Shown in pieces: positions 15,221-23,196 of a DNA stretch of 26,726 nucleotides. Position numbers and translations under genes: made by a program. The notes beneath the pieces were generated by a model. That model had not been told where the DNA came from, ran no database searches, and saw only the letters and a list, made by a program, of their open reading frames with translations. Numbering within the stretch: position 1 is the first letter of the stretch; each line of letters begins with the position of its first letter. Origin of the DNA: Clostridiales bacterium UBA5446 (GTDB taxonomy: Bacteria; Bacillota; Clostridia; Oscillospirales; Oscillospiraceae); assembly GCA_002427465.1 (NCBI GenBank), contig DIRC01000028.1:55722-82447 (forward strand), given 5' to 3'.

Positions 15221-16140
15221 GGATAATTAAGGCCGGCACCACGGGGGAATCCGGCAGTGCGGAGGAAATGGCGGCCATTAACGCCTTTGCAAAAGCGCAG
15301 TTGACGCCGGAGGAAATCTACACTTTTTCGGTTCTCCTGTGCGACAACGAGGTGGACAGGGATTTTGAGCGGTTTACGGAAAAAACCCTCCTTGAGCTGC
15401 GGGAGCTTTTCGTGGGAAAAACCGGGATCACCGATCACGACTGGTCGGCGGGAGGCCAGAAGGCGAGAATTTACCGCACCGAGGTGGTGACGGACCCGGA
15501 CCGGAAAAACTCGCTGGGCATGCCTTATACATACCTGAGAGGCTATGCCTACATGCTGCGCACTCAGAGCAACGGCGATCTAATCGCCGAAATCGAGGGC
15601 GGCATCAAGAAGGAGACCAGCGTGGGCTGCTCAGTGGCGGCCTCCCTCTGCTCCATCTGCGGCGAGGAACTGGGCGGCGGAAGCTGCAGCCATATTAAGG
15701 GTAAACAGTACGGAGGAAAGCTTTGTTATGCAGAGCTGACCGGGGCGGTGGACGCCTACGAATGGAGCTTTGTGGCCGTTCCGGCCCAGCGGGGCGCAGG
15801 CGTCATCAAAAAGCTCGATCCGGGCAAGGGGCTTTCGGGCTTCGTAGGCAGCGAGGACGGCAGCCCGTTTTCAAAAGAGTTCGAGACCCTTTCCCGGGAG
15901 GCGGCGCTGGGCAGGCGGTATTTGAAGCAGCTGCGCCGGGAGACCCTCAGGCTCGCGCTGCTTTTGGACAGAAAGCTTCATGACGCCCTGGCGGGCAGTG
16001 TGGAGAAAATGGATGAGGAACAGCTTGAGGCGCTGAAGGAATCCTTCGACGTGCGGCTGGCCTCGGCGTTCCCGCCGCTGACACAGCTTCCGGGGCGCAA
16101 CCAGGTGGTCAAGCTCGTCGGGGACGAGTATAAAGTTTGA
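15217..16140 (+). CDS. XkdF-like prohead protease/scaffold
   Basis: A 307-residue protein in the place of the capsid maturation protease. The segment ELFVGKTGITDHDW carries a His-Asp pair and is followed by a conserved block with EIEGGIKKETSVGCSVAA, where Ser in SVG could be the nucleophile of an HK97-like serine protease. A small cluster CSICGEE and GSCSH (about 144-158) resembles a zinc ribbon. VDAYEWSFVAVPAQRGAGV is typical of this protease family in clostridial PBSX-like elements. The C-terminal 80 residues are helical and charged, and may be a fused scaffold that is cleaved off. Catalytic residues are assigned by analogy only. It is coupled to the portal by a 4-nt overlap. Confidence 0.72.
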   Translation: MRIIKAGTTGESGSAEEMAAINAFAKAQLTPEEIYTFSVLLCDNEVDRDFERFTEKTLLELRELFVGKTGITDHDWSAGGQKARIYRTEVVTDPDRKNSLGMPYTYLRGYAYMLRTQSNGDLIAEIEGGIKKETSVGCSVAASLCSICGEELGGGSCSHIKGKQYGGKLCYAELTGAVDAYEWSFVAVPAQRGAGVIKKLDPGKGLSGFVGSEDGSPFSKEFETLSREAALGRRYLKQLRRETLRLALLLDRKLHDALAGSVEKMDEEQLEALKESFDVRLASAFPPLTQLPGRNQVVKLVGDEYKV

Positions 16141-16161
16141 TAACAATTGGGAGGAAAAGAA

Positions 16162-16509
16162 ATGACAGTCAGCTTTGAAGGCATCGGGGAAAAAATCGTC
16201 ACGTTCTATAATTCGGACACGGCTTCCGCAGCCGCGGGCCTGCCGGTGAAAATGAGCGGGAACGGCCAGGTTTGCGCCTGCGCCGCGGGCGATCGGTTCA
16301 TTGGCGTGGCGGCCGCCGCCGACAGCGGCTTTGCCGCCGTGCAGACGGCGGGCTACGTAAAGCTCCCCTACACGGGCAGCGCACCCGCAGTTGGCTTCGC
16401 GAAGCTTGCCGCAGCCGGAAACGGCGCCGTCACGGACGCGGAAACCGGCGGAGAGTACCTTGTGGTGGACGTGGATACGGCCGGCGAGACCGTCGGCATC
16501 ATTCTTTAA
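16162..16509 (+). CDS. Capsid decoration/stabilisation-like protein
   Basis: A 115-residue beta-rich protein, rich in Ala, Gly and Val, located between protease and major capsid protein, where decoration proteins (DUF2190-like) commonly lie. The GLPVKMSGNGQVCACAAGDRF block followed by GVAAAADSGFAAVQTAGYV is characteristic of that fold: small beta-tulip domains that clamp the capsid surface. GGGAGG lies 7 nt before the ATG at 16162. The PBSX cluster itself has no such gene, so this is a difference from the type element. Confidence 0.68.
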   Translation: MTVSFEGIGEKIVTFYNSDTASAAAGLPVKMSGNGQVCACAAGDRFIGVAAAADSGFAAVQTAGYVKLPYTGSAPAVGFAKLAAAGNGAVTDAETGGEYLVVDVDTAGETVGIIL

Positions 16510-16523
16510 GGAGGATATGACAC

Positions 16524-17561
16524 ATGGCATATAATTTTAATGAAATCGGCCTGGAAAAGGGTATGTATGGAGTTTCCGGCAAGAGCTTTACGGAGGTTTT
16601 GGAAAATCTTGACCCCAGCGAAAACTATAAGGGCACGGCCCTGGAGGGGCTGGACGCATACCAGCGGCAGCTCAAGCGGTTTGACATCAAGGTGCGCGGC
16701 GCGGGCAGCGATATGGTTGAAAAGTTTTTTTCCACCACGGCTTCTTCCGTCCTGTTTCCGGAATATGTTTCCCGCAGCGTAAGGGCGGGTATGGAGGAGG
16801 GGAACATCCTGCCTGCCATCACGGCCACGGTGACCAATTTTGACGGCATGGATTACCGCAGCATATACTCCACGCCGACAGACGACGACAAGACGCTCCG
16901 CCGGGTTGCGGAAGGCTCGGTCATTCCCCAGACCGAAGTGAGGGCCGGGGCGCACACCGTCAGCCTGCACAAGCGCGGCCGTATGCTGGTGGCGTCTTAT
17001 GAGGCCATCCGCTTCCAGCGCCTGGATCTTTTCTCCGTGATGCTGCGCCAGATCGGAAGCCAGATCATGAGAATGCATCTGGACGACGCCATCGAAGTGA
17101 TCAGGAAAGGCGACGGCAACCAGAATCCCGCCGAAAGCTATACCATAGGCGACGCCGTCATCGGCGGTACCGCGGGGACGCTTACATACGACGCGCTGCT
17201 GAAGTTCTGGAACGAATTTGATCCTTATAACCTCAACACGCTGCTGGTGGCCCCGGACGCCATGCTGAAGATGCTTTCACTCCAGGTGTTCCAGGACGCG
17301 GCGGCGGGACTGAACTTCCAGGGTACCGGCGACCTGGCCAATCCCCTGGGCGCGAAGCTCATCAAAAGCGGCGCCGTGCCCGCGGGCACGATCATCGGCC
17401 TTGATCGGGGCTACGCCCTGGAGATGATACAGGGCTCGGATGTGAGCGTGGAATACGACAGGCTCATCGACCGTCAGCTGGAGCGCGCGGCAATCACCAG
17501 CATCTCGGGGTTTGCCAAGCTTTACACCGACGCTTCGAGGGTGCTTTCCATAGGCGGCTGA
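16524..17561 (+). CDS. Major capsid protein
   Basis: A 345-residue protein with HK97-fold character: an N-terminal helical arm with charged residues (about 1-75), then FFSTTASSVLFPEYVSRSV, where many HK97-type capsid proteins begin their compact domain, GNILPAITAT, and a long spine helix region. AAGGAGG lies before the ATG, giving the strong translation expected for a shell protein. It resembles the XkdG group of PBSX-like elements. The 345-residue length is normal, so a standard shell can be built; shell size cannot be read from the sequence. Confidence 0.83.
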   Translation: MAYNFNEIGLEKGMYGVSGKSFTEVLENLDPSENYKGTALEGLDAYQRQLKRFDIKVRGAGSDMVEKFFSTTASSVLFPEYVSRSVRAGMEEGNILPAITATVTNFDGMDYRSIYSTPTDDDKTLRRVAEGSVIPQTEVRAGAHTVSLHKRGRMLVASYEAIRFQRLDLFSVMLRQIGSQIMRMHLDDAIEVIRKGDGNQNPAESYTIGDAVIGGTAGTLTYDALLKFWNEFDPYNLNTLLVAPDAMLKMLSLQVFQDAAAGLNFQGTGDLANPLGAKLIKSGAVPAGTIIGLDRGYALEMIQGSDVSVEYDRLIDRQLERAAITSISGFAKLYTDASRVLSIGG

Positions 17562-17562
17562 T

Positions 17563-17937
17563 ATGGCCATTTCCGCTAACGATATTACGGCCCGGGCCCT
17601 CGCCCTTCTGGGCGGGGCCCCGGAGGATACCGGGGTACTGTCGGGCCTGTGCGCCGCCGCCGCGTCCGAGATGGAATCCCGGCTGCGGGAGGGCGTGTCG
17701 CCCGACGACATTGGAGAGCTTTTTATTACGGCGGCGGGGATGCTGGCGCTATCCATGTATATCGAGGTAGGCGCCGCCGACGACGCTGCCGGCGTCAAGG
17801 CGGGAAACGTGACGGTTTCCAGGCGGGGCGCCCGGGAAGGGATTGCCTCGGCCGCCTCCCTGCGCAGGGAAGCGGAGGCGATGCTGTCCGCATTCCTTAA
17901 AGACCGGGGCTTTGGTTTTGTGGGGGTGCGGGGATGA
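17563..17937 (+). CDS. Head-tail connector (gp6-like)
   Basis: A 124-residue, largely helical protein following the capsid gene. The pattern TARALALLGGAPEDTG, then an AASEMESRL helix and MLALSMYIEVG, fits the helical-bundle adaptor that binds below the portal in siphophages and myophages (gp6/XkdH position). No residue-level motif is firm. Starts 1 nt after the capsid stop codon; overlaps the next gene by 4 nt. Confidence 0.6.
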   Translation: MAISANDITARALALLGGAPEDTGVLSGLCAAAASEMESRLREGVSPDDIGELFITAAGMLALSMYIEVGAADDAAGVKAGNVTVSRRGAREGIASAASLRREAEAMLSAFLKDRGFGFVGVRG

Positions 17938-18272
17938 GAGGATATTTTGCCGCTGCCGCCCGCCGCGGGCGGGGCCTTGTCATTGCCAGCGCAGAGAATC
18001 CGGGCGGGAGACAGGCCAGGGGCTACGTCGGGCCAATGGGCGGCGCGAACCTGTCCGACCTTCGCCGGCATACCCATCCCGGGAGGGTGAATCAAGAGAA
18101 ATATGTCCTGATTACGGAACCGAACGCCATCGTCGAAGGGGAGACCAGGCTGACGGTAACCGTGGACGGAAAAATATACGAGGTGCTGCGGGCGGAGCCG
18201 GTGTACGTGCGCGGCGGGATTGGCCACTGGGAGGGCGTTATGCGCCTGAAAGGGGGCGCGGCCGATGCTTGA
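17934..18272 (+). CDS. Head closure/stopper-like protein
   Basis: A 112-residue basic, beta-rich protein in the position of PBSX XkdI. It opens MRGYFAAAARRGRG and contains a strand-rich core (TRLTVTVDGKIYEVLRAEPV) like the small beta-barrel head-closure proteins. No firm family call. It overlaps both neighbours (4 nt upstream, 8 nt downstream), so production is translationally coupled to the connector set. Confidence 0.5.
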   Translation: MRGYFAAAARRGRGLVIASAENPGGRQARGYVGPMGGANLSDLRRHTHPGRVNQEKYVLITEPNAIVEGETRLTVTVDGKIYEVLRAEPVYVRGGIGHWEGVMRLKGGAADA

Positions 18273-18753
18273 CGCGGTGCTTGACGCCGTTGTCGCCGCC
18301 CTGCGGGAGACAGGTGTGTATGCCGTTCGGCAGTTTCCCGCCTATGAGGCGGAGCGGGACAGGCTGACCGTATGCGTGGGCCTGAAGCGCAACAAGCTGG
18401 TCTCCGCCGGTGCGGGGGATTACATGGGAGAAAAGGCCGAAGGCGGGGTTGTATCGGAAATATACGGGTTTCGCATGGCGCCTGTGATCGCTCTGGATAT
18501 CTACTCGCCGGAGGATGGGGGAAATGGCGCGGAGGGCTGCCTTGCAGGCGCAGCTTCGGTAAGCGCGGCGTTCCGGCAGCTGCCTTCGGGTATCAAGGCC
18601 AGGGCACTTTCCTGCGGCGAGACCAAGTTTGACGGTACAACTGGCATGTTCCATATGCCGGCGGAGCTGAGCTGCGACGCCTTTCTTACCAGGGAGATGA
18701 ATGCGCAGACCGGAGAGTTTTATGATTTTGTGTTGAAAGGGGTCCTGGGATAA
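18265..18753 (+). CDS. Tail completion/terminator-like protein
   Basis: A 162-residue protein in the XkdJ position between the head closure protein and the sheath. The N-terminal helix (MLDAVLDAVVAALRETG) followed by alternating strands and the ending DFVLKGVLG is like tail-terminator proteins that cap the tube. Its stop codon is directly followed by the ATG of the sheath gene. Role inferred from position, size and shape rather than a named motif. Confidence 0.55.
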   Translation: MLDAVLDAVVAALRETGVYAVRQFPAYEAERDRLTVCVGLKRNKLVSAGAGDYMGEKAEGGVVSEIYGFRMAPVIALDIYSPEDGGNGAEGCLAGAASVSAAFRQLPSGIKARALSCGETKFDGTTGMFHMPAELSCDAFLTREMNAQTGEFYDFVLKGVLG

Positions 18754-19797
18754 ATGAACATGAACGAAAGACCGGGCGTATACACAGCCTATGAAGTCGC
18801 CAGCGTGCTGGCCGGAAAGGGTTCCGGCGGGGCCGTGGGCATCGCGGCACAGGCCGCTTCGGGCACCGCGATGGAGGCGGTGGTGCTGACCACCTATGCC
18901 CAGGCGGCGTCGGCCTTCGGGACGGACTGCAATCTGACGAAGCTGATCAAGATTCTGATCCAAAACGGCGCGCCGAAAATTGTGGCTGTTCCGGTCAAAA
19001 TCGGCGAAGACGCGTCGTCTGTGGATTATGAGGCGGCCTTCGGCATTTTAATGACGCACAGCCAGGTGAAATACATGGTCTGTGACAGCAGGGACGGGGC
19101 CGTCCATATGGCGATGAAAAACGCCATAACCGGCTCGGACTCGGAAAACTGCAAATATCGTGTGGGTTTTGCAGAGCGATCCGGGACGGTGCAGGACTTG
19201 ACGGCGGCAGCCGCGGCGCTCAATTCAGAGCGCATGTCCCTGGTGGCGCCCGCGGAAGCCTCCGGCACGGAGGGCGCGGTTGCAGCAGCCGTCGCGGGGG
19301 CCGCGGCCGGTTCGTCCGATCCGGCGCTCCCCCTGAACGGCACGGTGCTTTCGGGACTGTCCGGGCTTGCCTCCGGACTGAGCGACAGCGAGATTAACGC
19401 GCTGGTGAAGGGGGGCGTCACGCCGGTGGAGACTGTAAACGGCGAAGTCTCCGTGATCCGCGCCGTGACCACCCGCACCCAAACGGGGGGTGCGGAGGAC
19501 GCCACCTGGCGCGAGCTTTCGACGATCCTGATTGTGGATTACGTGATTCCCAAGGTCAGGGACGCGCTTCGGGCAAAATTCACGCGGACAAAAAATACGG
19601 CGCAGACCAGGGGGGCGATCCGGACTCAGGTGGTTGTGGAGCTTGAAGCGATGCTGGCCGCCGAAATCATTGACAGTTACGGAGGGGTGTCCGCCGAGGC
19701 GGACGTGTCGGATCCCACCGTCTGCGCAGTCAGTTTTTCGTTTACCGTGGCCCACGGCCTTAACAGGATAAGCCTTATGGCCTATATCACGGTCTGA
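18754..19797 (+). CDS. Contractile tail sheath protein
   Basis: A 347-residue sheath, the contractile outer layer. The N-terminus (NERPGVYTAYEVASVL) is the strand that weaves into neighbouring subunits, and the C-terminus ends in the sheath core with VEAMLAAEIIDSYGG-like and VSFSFTVAHGLNRI stretches. The family usually has 350-500 residues or more; PBSX XkdK is larger. So this is near the small end, with the core kept and outer domains missing. The gene starts immediately after the previous stop codon. Presence of a sheath shows the tail is of the contractile, myophage or tailocin type. Confidence 0.85.
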   Translation: MNMNERPGVYTAYEVASVLAGKGSGGAVGIAAQAASGTAMEAVVLTTYAQAASAFGTDCNLTKLIKILIQNGAPKIVAVPVKIGEDASSVDYEAAFGILMTHSQVKYMVCDSRDGAVHMAMKNAITGSDSENCKYRVGFAERSGTVQDLTAAAAALNSERMSLVAPAEASGTEGAVAAAVAGAAAGSSDPALPLNGTVLSGLSGLASGLSDSEINALVKGGVTPVETVNGEVSVIRAVTTRTQTGGAEDATWRELSTILIVDYVIPKVRDALRAKFTRTKNTAQTRGAIRTQVVVELEAMLAAEIIDSYGGVSAEADVSDPTVCAVSFSFTVAHGLNRISLMAYITV

Positions 19798-19822
19798 CGG
19801 GGGCAAGGAGGAAGGAGAGTTT

Positions 19823-20212
19823 ATGGTAGTAACGGGATTTCCCACCAGCAGCGACATCTGGCTGGAGGCCGAGGGTAAAAAGGTGGCCGTCGTTCAGGGA
19901 TATAAGGCCGTATCCACCAGAAAGGAGCGCAGCATCGAGGCTTTCGGACAGTCCGAGCCTGTGGCGACGATTGCTGGGCAAAAGACATATAAGCTTGAGC
20001 TGACGAGGCTGTACGCCACGGACGATGCAATATCCGACGGCATCAATTTTCACAATCTTGAAAATTTTTCTCTGGTCATAGTCAAGCCGGACAGACGCAT
20101 TGTCTATACCGGATGCCAATGGAATGAGATTGCGGAAACCGGCGAGCTTTCGGAGATGGTGGCCGAGCGGATCACGATAGCGGCGAAAAAGCGCGTGGAG
20201 ACCGCCGGATGA
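19823..20212 (+). CDS. Tail tube protein (XkdM-like)
   Basis: A 129-residue inner tube subunit. The pattern (TSSDIWLEAEGKKVAVVQGY near the start, EAFGQSEPVATIAGQKTYKL, then a strand-rich end with ERITIAAKK) matches the XkdM group, which stacks in hexameric rings inside the sheath. Position next to the sheath is as expected. AAGGAGG lies before the start codon at a slightly long spacing. It ends in an ATGA overlap with the next gene. Confidence 0.75.
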   Translation: MVVTGFPTSSDIWLEAEGKKVAVVQGYKAVSTRKERSIEAFGQSEPVATIAGQKTYKLELTRLYATDDAISDGINFHNLENFSLVIVKPDRRIVYTGCQWNEIAETGELSEMVAERITIAAKKRVETAG

Positions 20213-20454
20213 CGGCGGAGGAACTGCTGTGCTCTCTGGATGCGGACCCTTTATCCAGGCTGCGCTGGCGGGTGCTGGATTATTTCGGCGTTTTGCCCGG
20301 TGGCGCGGATGACACGCTTTCGGACAGCGCATGTCTTCTGGCGGCGGCAAACCTGGTTCTGGATCTGCGGCAAAATGCGAAAAGAGAGGGGGCCGGAGGC
20401 AATCCGGCCTTCGACCGCGCGAGGTTTGAGGCGCTGAAGGAGGGCCGGCTTTGA
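20209..20454 (+). CDS. Small tail-chaperone-position protein (XkdN place)
   Basis: An 81-residue protein of mostly helical composition, opening MTAEELLCSLDADPLSR. It lies where phages have their tape-measure chaperones (XkdN position) but is shorter than usual, and no frameshift extension into the next gene is evident. Coupled on both sides by 4-nt overlaps (ATGA before, TTGA after). Function is assigned by position only. Confidence 0.5.
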   Translation: MTAEELLCSLDADPLSRLRWRVLDYFGVLPGGADDTLSDSACLLAAANLVLDLRQNAKREGAGGNPAFDRARFEALKEGRL

Positions 20455-20888
20455 GGAAAGAATTTTTTGAACTGACCCGGGCCTTGTCCGGCGAGGCGCT
20501 TATTGAGATCGCCGGGGCCCTGCTCTCGGAACTGGAGGGCACGGGTTTCCGTGGCCGGGTAATGGGGACGGACGATGAAGTCCGGACGGCGGCGCAGATG
20601 GAGGAAGCCGCCCGGCGGCTTTCGGAAGCGGCAGGTCGGCTGAACATTCGGGCGGCGGGCGGCGCGGCCGGCGGTTCTCCGGCGCGGGAGATCGCCGCGG
20701 ACCGGGGTCCGGCCGACAGGCCGGGGAGTGCGCGAGCCTTTTCCATCCCGGATTCCGGCTGCCCGGGCGGCGGCGAATCTTCGGGCGCACCCGAGGCCCA
20801 AGGGGCGCGGGAGCTGGATTTGGAACGGGTTTCCGACTTGATTCGCCGGGACAGCCGGAGATGTGATTTTGGTTTTGAACGATACTGA
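20451..20888 (+). CDS. Very short protein in the tape-measure position
   Basis: A 145-residue protein starting at TTG (AAGGAGG 8 nt upstream, in a TTGA overlap). Residues 1-66 are helical with a likely coiled coil (AAQMEEAARRLSEAAGRLN, 47-65). Residues 67-118 are Gly/Ala/Pro/Ser-rich and probably disordered. A conserved-looking end, ELDLERVSDLIRRDSRR (121-137), is followed by FERY. It is the only candidate between tube and LysM gene for a tape measure, which in PBSX (XkdO) exceeds 1,000 residues. No transmembrane or lytic domain is present. If it is the tape measure, the tail would be extremely short; if not, a tape measure is missing or lies elsewhere. I do not recognise the family. Confidence 0.55.
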   Translation: MRKEFFELTRALSGEALIEIAGALLSELEGTGFRGRVMGTDDEVRTAAQMEEAARRLSEAAGRLNIRAAGGAAGGSPAREIAADRGPADRPGSARAFSIPDSGCPGGGESSGAPEAQGARELDLERVSDLIRRDSRRCDFGFERY

Positions 20889-20908
20889 AAGAAAGCAGGG
20901 GGCTTAAA

Positions 20909-21484
20909 TTGACACTTTCACCCATGAGATTCAAAAGCTATGTCTGGCCGCACAATCCCAGAGCCTGCGAGCTGGAATTCAGGCGTATCGTCCGCTCGCA
21001 TAAAGTGCCATTCGGAGCCTATGCGCTTCAGGACATGGGCCGAACCAACCGTGTTCTGAGCGGCGTGGGCGAATTTGCCGGGCCGGGGGCATACGATGAG
21101 TTTAAAAGGCTGGCCACGGTTTTCTATGACAATACGCCGGGAATTCTCGTGCATCCCGTGTGGCAGATATCCAGGGCCTATTTTGTATCGCTTTCCCTGA
21201 ATCAGGAGCCGTCGGAGAACTTCGTCAGCTATGCCTTCGAATTCTGGGAATGCTTCGACGAGTACAGCGCCGCCCTGACAAAGCTGTCTTCGCCGTCCGG
21301 AGGGGCGGCGCCGGCAAATACGACGCCGACGTCTGAAAAAAAGTGGTATACCGTCGTTTCCGGCGACTGCCTCTGGAACATAGCGGCAAAAAACGGCATT
21401 TCGCTGAACGCGCTTATCTCCTTAAACCCCCAGATCAAGAACCCGAATCTCATCTATGCCGGCGACAGCATACGCATCGCATAG
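20909..21484 (+). CDS. LysM-domain tail hub/baseplate protein (XkdP-like)
   Basis: A 191-residue protein. The N-terminal 125 residues (YVWPHNPRACELEFRR, then GEFAGPGAYDEFKRLATVF) resemble the start of the XkdP/DNA-circularisation-like tail proteins. A Ser/Pro/Ala/Thr linker (127-143) leads to one LysM domain (146-190: YTVVSGDCLWNIAAKNGISL and the end LIYAGDSIRI). LysM in tail hubs binds the end of the tube or peptidoglycan. The start is taken as TTG at 20909 (GGGGG 6 nt before it); an ATG at 20924 is possible. Confidence 0.78.
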   Translation: MTLSPMRFKSYVWPHNPRACELEFRRIVRSHKVPFGAYALQDMGRTNRVLSGVGEFAGPGAYDEFKRLATVFYDNTPGILVHPVWQISRAYFVSLSLNQEPSENFVSYAFEFWECFDEYSAALTKLSSPSGGAAPANTTPTSEKKWYTVVSGDCLWNIAAKNGISLNALISLNPQIKNPNLIYAGDSIRIA

Positions 21485-21496
21485 GGGGAAGGGATC

Positions 21497-22426
21497 ATGA
21501 CGGGATATTTATCTGATACCGGCGGAACTGTCTGGCGGCTGCCGACGCTGCTGTCCTGGGACGTGACACATGGACTTGGGGAGCCAAGCGATTGCTTTGA
21601 GGTCAGCTTTCTCTATGCCCCAGATATGGCGGACGCCCTTTATAAAGCCTGCCGCTTTCGCGCCGAATACAACGGGAAGACCGTATTCACGGGGGTTGTA
21701 GATGAATATGAGCTGACTGCGGATGAAAACGGCATGACGGTTTCTATAAACGGGCGCGGCCTGGCCGCGCTGCTGATGGACAACGAGGCCGAGGCCGCGG
21801 AGTATTACGGCGCGGGGCTGGATTTTATCATCGCCAGGCACGTGACGCCCTGGGGCATCACGGACATACGGAAAAAGGCCATGGACGCCGCCCCGGTATT
21901 CAGGGTAACAAGCGGGGACAGCCAATGGAAGATACTTCGTGAGTTCTGCCGGTTTTGCGGGAATACTTTACCCCGCTTTACCAGAGACGGCGTTCTTTTG
22001 CTGGACGGTTCCCAGGGAGACGCCTATAAGGTGGATTTGTCCACGGCGGTTACCGCCCAGACCTTCCGGGATACCCGCAGCGGCGTGATTTCCGAGGTGC
22101 TGGTGAAAAACAGGGGGGCGTCCGCTGTGGTGGAAAACCAGGTATTCAAAGCCAGGGGCGGCTGCGCCCGGCGCGTGATCAACGTACCCAGGTATACAGG
22201 CTACGACGCGATGCGCCACACCGGCGCCTGGCAGATTGAGCAGTCCCGGCGGGGGGCCAGGGTTTGTGGGATTACCCTGCCCCGGCCGTTCGCGGCCTTC
22301 GCGGGGGATGAGGTCACGCTTTATTCCAGCCCGCTGGGAATAACCGGAGCCTATGAGGTGATGGAATCCAGAACCAGGGCCGGAGGCGGCGGCGCGGAGA
22401 CGGTACTTAAGCTGGCGGGGAGGTAA
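21497..22426 (+). CDS. Phage late control gpD-like tail hub protein (XkdQ-like)
   Basis: A 309-residue baseplate hub that forms the bottom ring of the tube. The opening (TGYLSDTGGTVWRLPTLLSW, then TVFTGVVDEYELTADENG) is a tail-tube-like beta barrel, followed by the second hub domain with SGDSQWKILREFCRFCGNTL and a C-terminal part ending ETVLKLAGR. Gene order between LysM protein and gpV is that of PBSX xkdQ and P2 gpD. The ribosome binding site is GGGGGAAGGG. Confidence 0.75.
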   Translation: MTGYLSDTGGTVWRLPTLLSWDVTHGLGEPSDCFEVSFLYAPDMADALYKACRFRAEYNGKTVFTGVVDEYELTADENGMTVSINGRGLAALLMDNEAEAAEYYGAGLDFIIARHVTPWGITDIRKKAMDAAPVFRVTSGDSQWKILREFCRFCGNTLPRFTRDGVLLLDGSQGDAYKVDLSTAVTAQTFRDTRSGVISEVLVKNRGASAVVENQVFKARGGCARRVINVPRYTGYDAMRHTGAWQIEQSRRGARVCGITLPRPFAAFAGDEVTLYSSPLGITGAYEVMESRTRAGGGGAETVLKLAGR

Positions 22427-22430
22427 CGGT

Positions 22431-22808
22431 ATGTGGATATCCGAGAAAATGGCAAGGACCGGGGAGGGCGCCGGAAGCCGGCCGGCCCTGGGGGAAATCA
22501 CCATTGGGGGCGCGCCGGCCGCAGCCTATTGGGACGGCGAGAGCCGGAATATGCCGGTGGTATCCTCCGGCGGCGTAATTTGGCGTCCGGCGGCGGGACA
22601 GAGGGTGCTGGTCATCGAATGCGAGGGCGGGCAACGCGTCGTTGCCGGGGCCGTGCAGGAGGCAGGACGGCCTGATCTGGAAAACGGAGAGGTGCTGATC
22701 GAGTCCGGGGCCGCGTCGATCCGACTCAAAAACAGCGGCGAAATCCTGATTAAGGGCCGCGTCAATATCGAGGGGGAACTTACCGTCGGCGGAGTGCCTA
22801 TTGGGTGA
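22431..22808 (+). CDS. Baseplate assembly protein V-like spike
   Basis: A 125-residue small protein. The middle (VIWRPAAGQRVLVIECEGGQ) is the gpV OB-fold pattern, and the C-terminal segment (ASIRLKNSGEILIKGRVNI) has the short beta repeats of a trimeric central spike, ending with VGGVPIG. It is shorter than P2 gpV (211 residues), with little beta-helix, in keeping with a compact tip. Strong GGGGAGG ribosome binding site. Confidence 0.72.
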   Translation: MWISEKMARTGEGAGSRPALGEITIGGAPAAAYWDGESRNMPVVSSGGVIWRPAAGQRVLVIECEGGQRVVAGAVQEAGRPDLENGEVLIESGAASIRLKNSGEILIKGRVNIEGELTVGGVPIG

Positions 22809-22834
22809 GAACGGGACAAGGAGGAGGAAAGCGC

Positions 22835-23185
22835 ATGGAAATAGCCATGCAAAACGGCAGATATACGGCATCCAGGTACGGGGGGCTGAATACCATTGCG
22901 GGAACGGAAGCCCTGGCCCAGAGGATCGCCATGAAGCTTGCTGCCCGGAGGGGCGGATTTGCGCCCTGGCCGGAATACGGCAGCAGGCTTTATACGCTGC
23001 TGGGAACGGCGAAGCCTTCGGAATACGCCGCGGTAGCCCGGCAGTTCATCACCGAGGCCCTGGCGGACGAGCAGGGGCTGACCATTGGCGACATTACGGC
23101 CGCGGACAACGGCGACGGTACCCTTTCCATAGGGGCGGGCATTGACGCCGCCGGCAAAACACTGACTATTAATCTGACGGTATGA
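22835..23185 (+). CDS. Baseplate wedge protein, gpW/DUF2634-like (XkdS)
   Basis: A 116-residue protein of the gp25-like wedge family. The segments YGGLNTIAGTEALAQRIAMKL and GGFAPWPEYGSRLYTLLG are characteristic of the small lysozyme-unrelated gp25 fold that starts sheath assembly; GDGTLSIGAGIDAAGKTL is the terminal strand pair. The ATG at 22835 has AGGAGG 8 nt upstream, so a GTG at 22805 inside the previous gene is unlikely. Confidence 0.75.
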   Translation: MEIAMQNGRYTASRYGGLNTIAGTEALAQRIAMKLAARRGGFAPWPEYGSRLYTLLGTAKPSEYAAVARQFITEALADEQGLTIGDITAADNGDGTLSIGAGIDAAGKTLTINLTV

Positions 23186-23196
23186 CGAGGTGAGAG

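Noticed and set aside
20209..20888. Programmed frameshift joining the two small genes into a chaperone/tape-measure fusion
   Set aside because: The junction is a plain TTGA stop/start overlap with a good ribosome binding site before the second gene. I see no slippery heptamer at the overlap.
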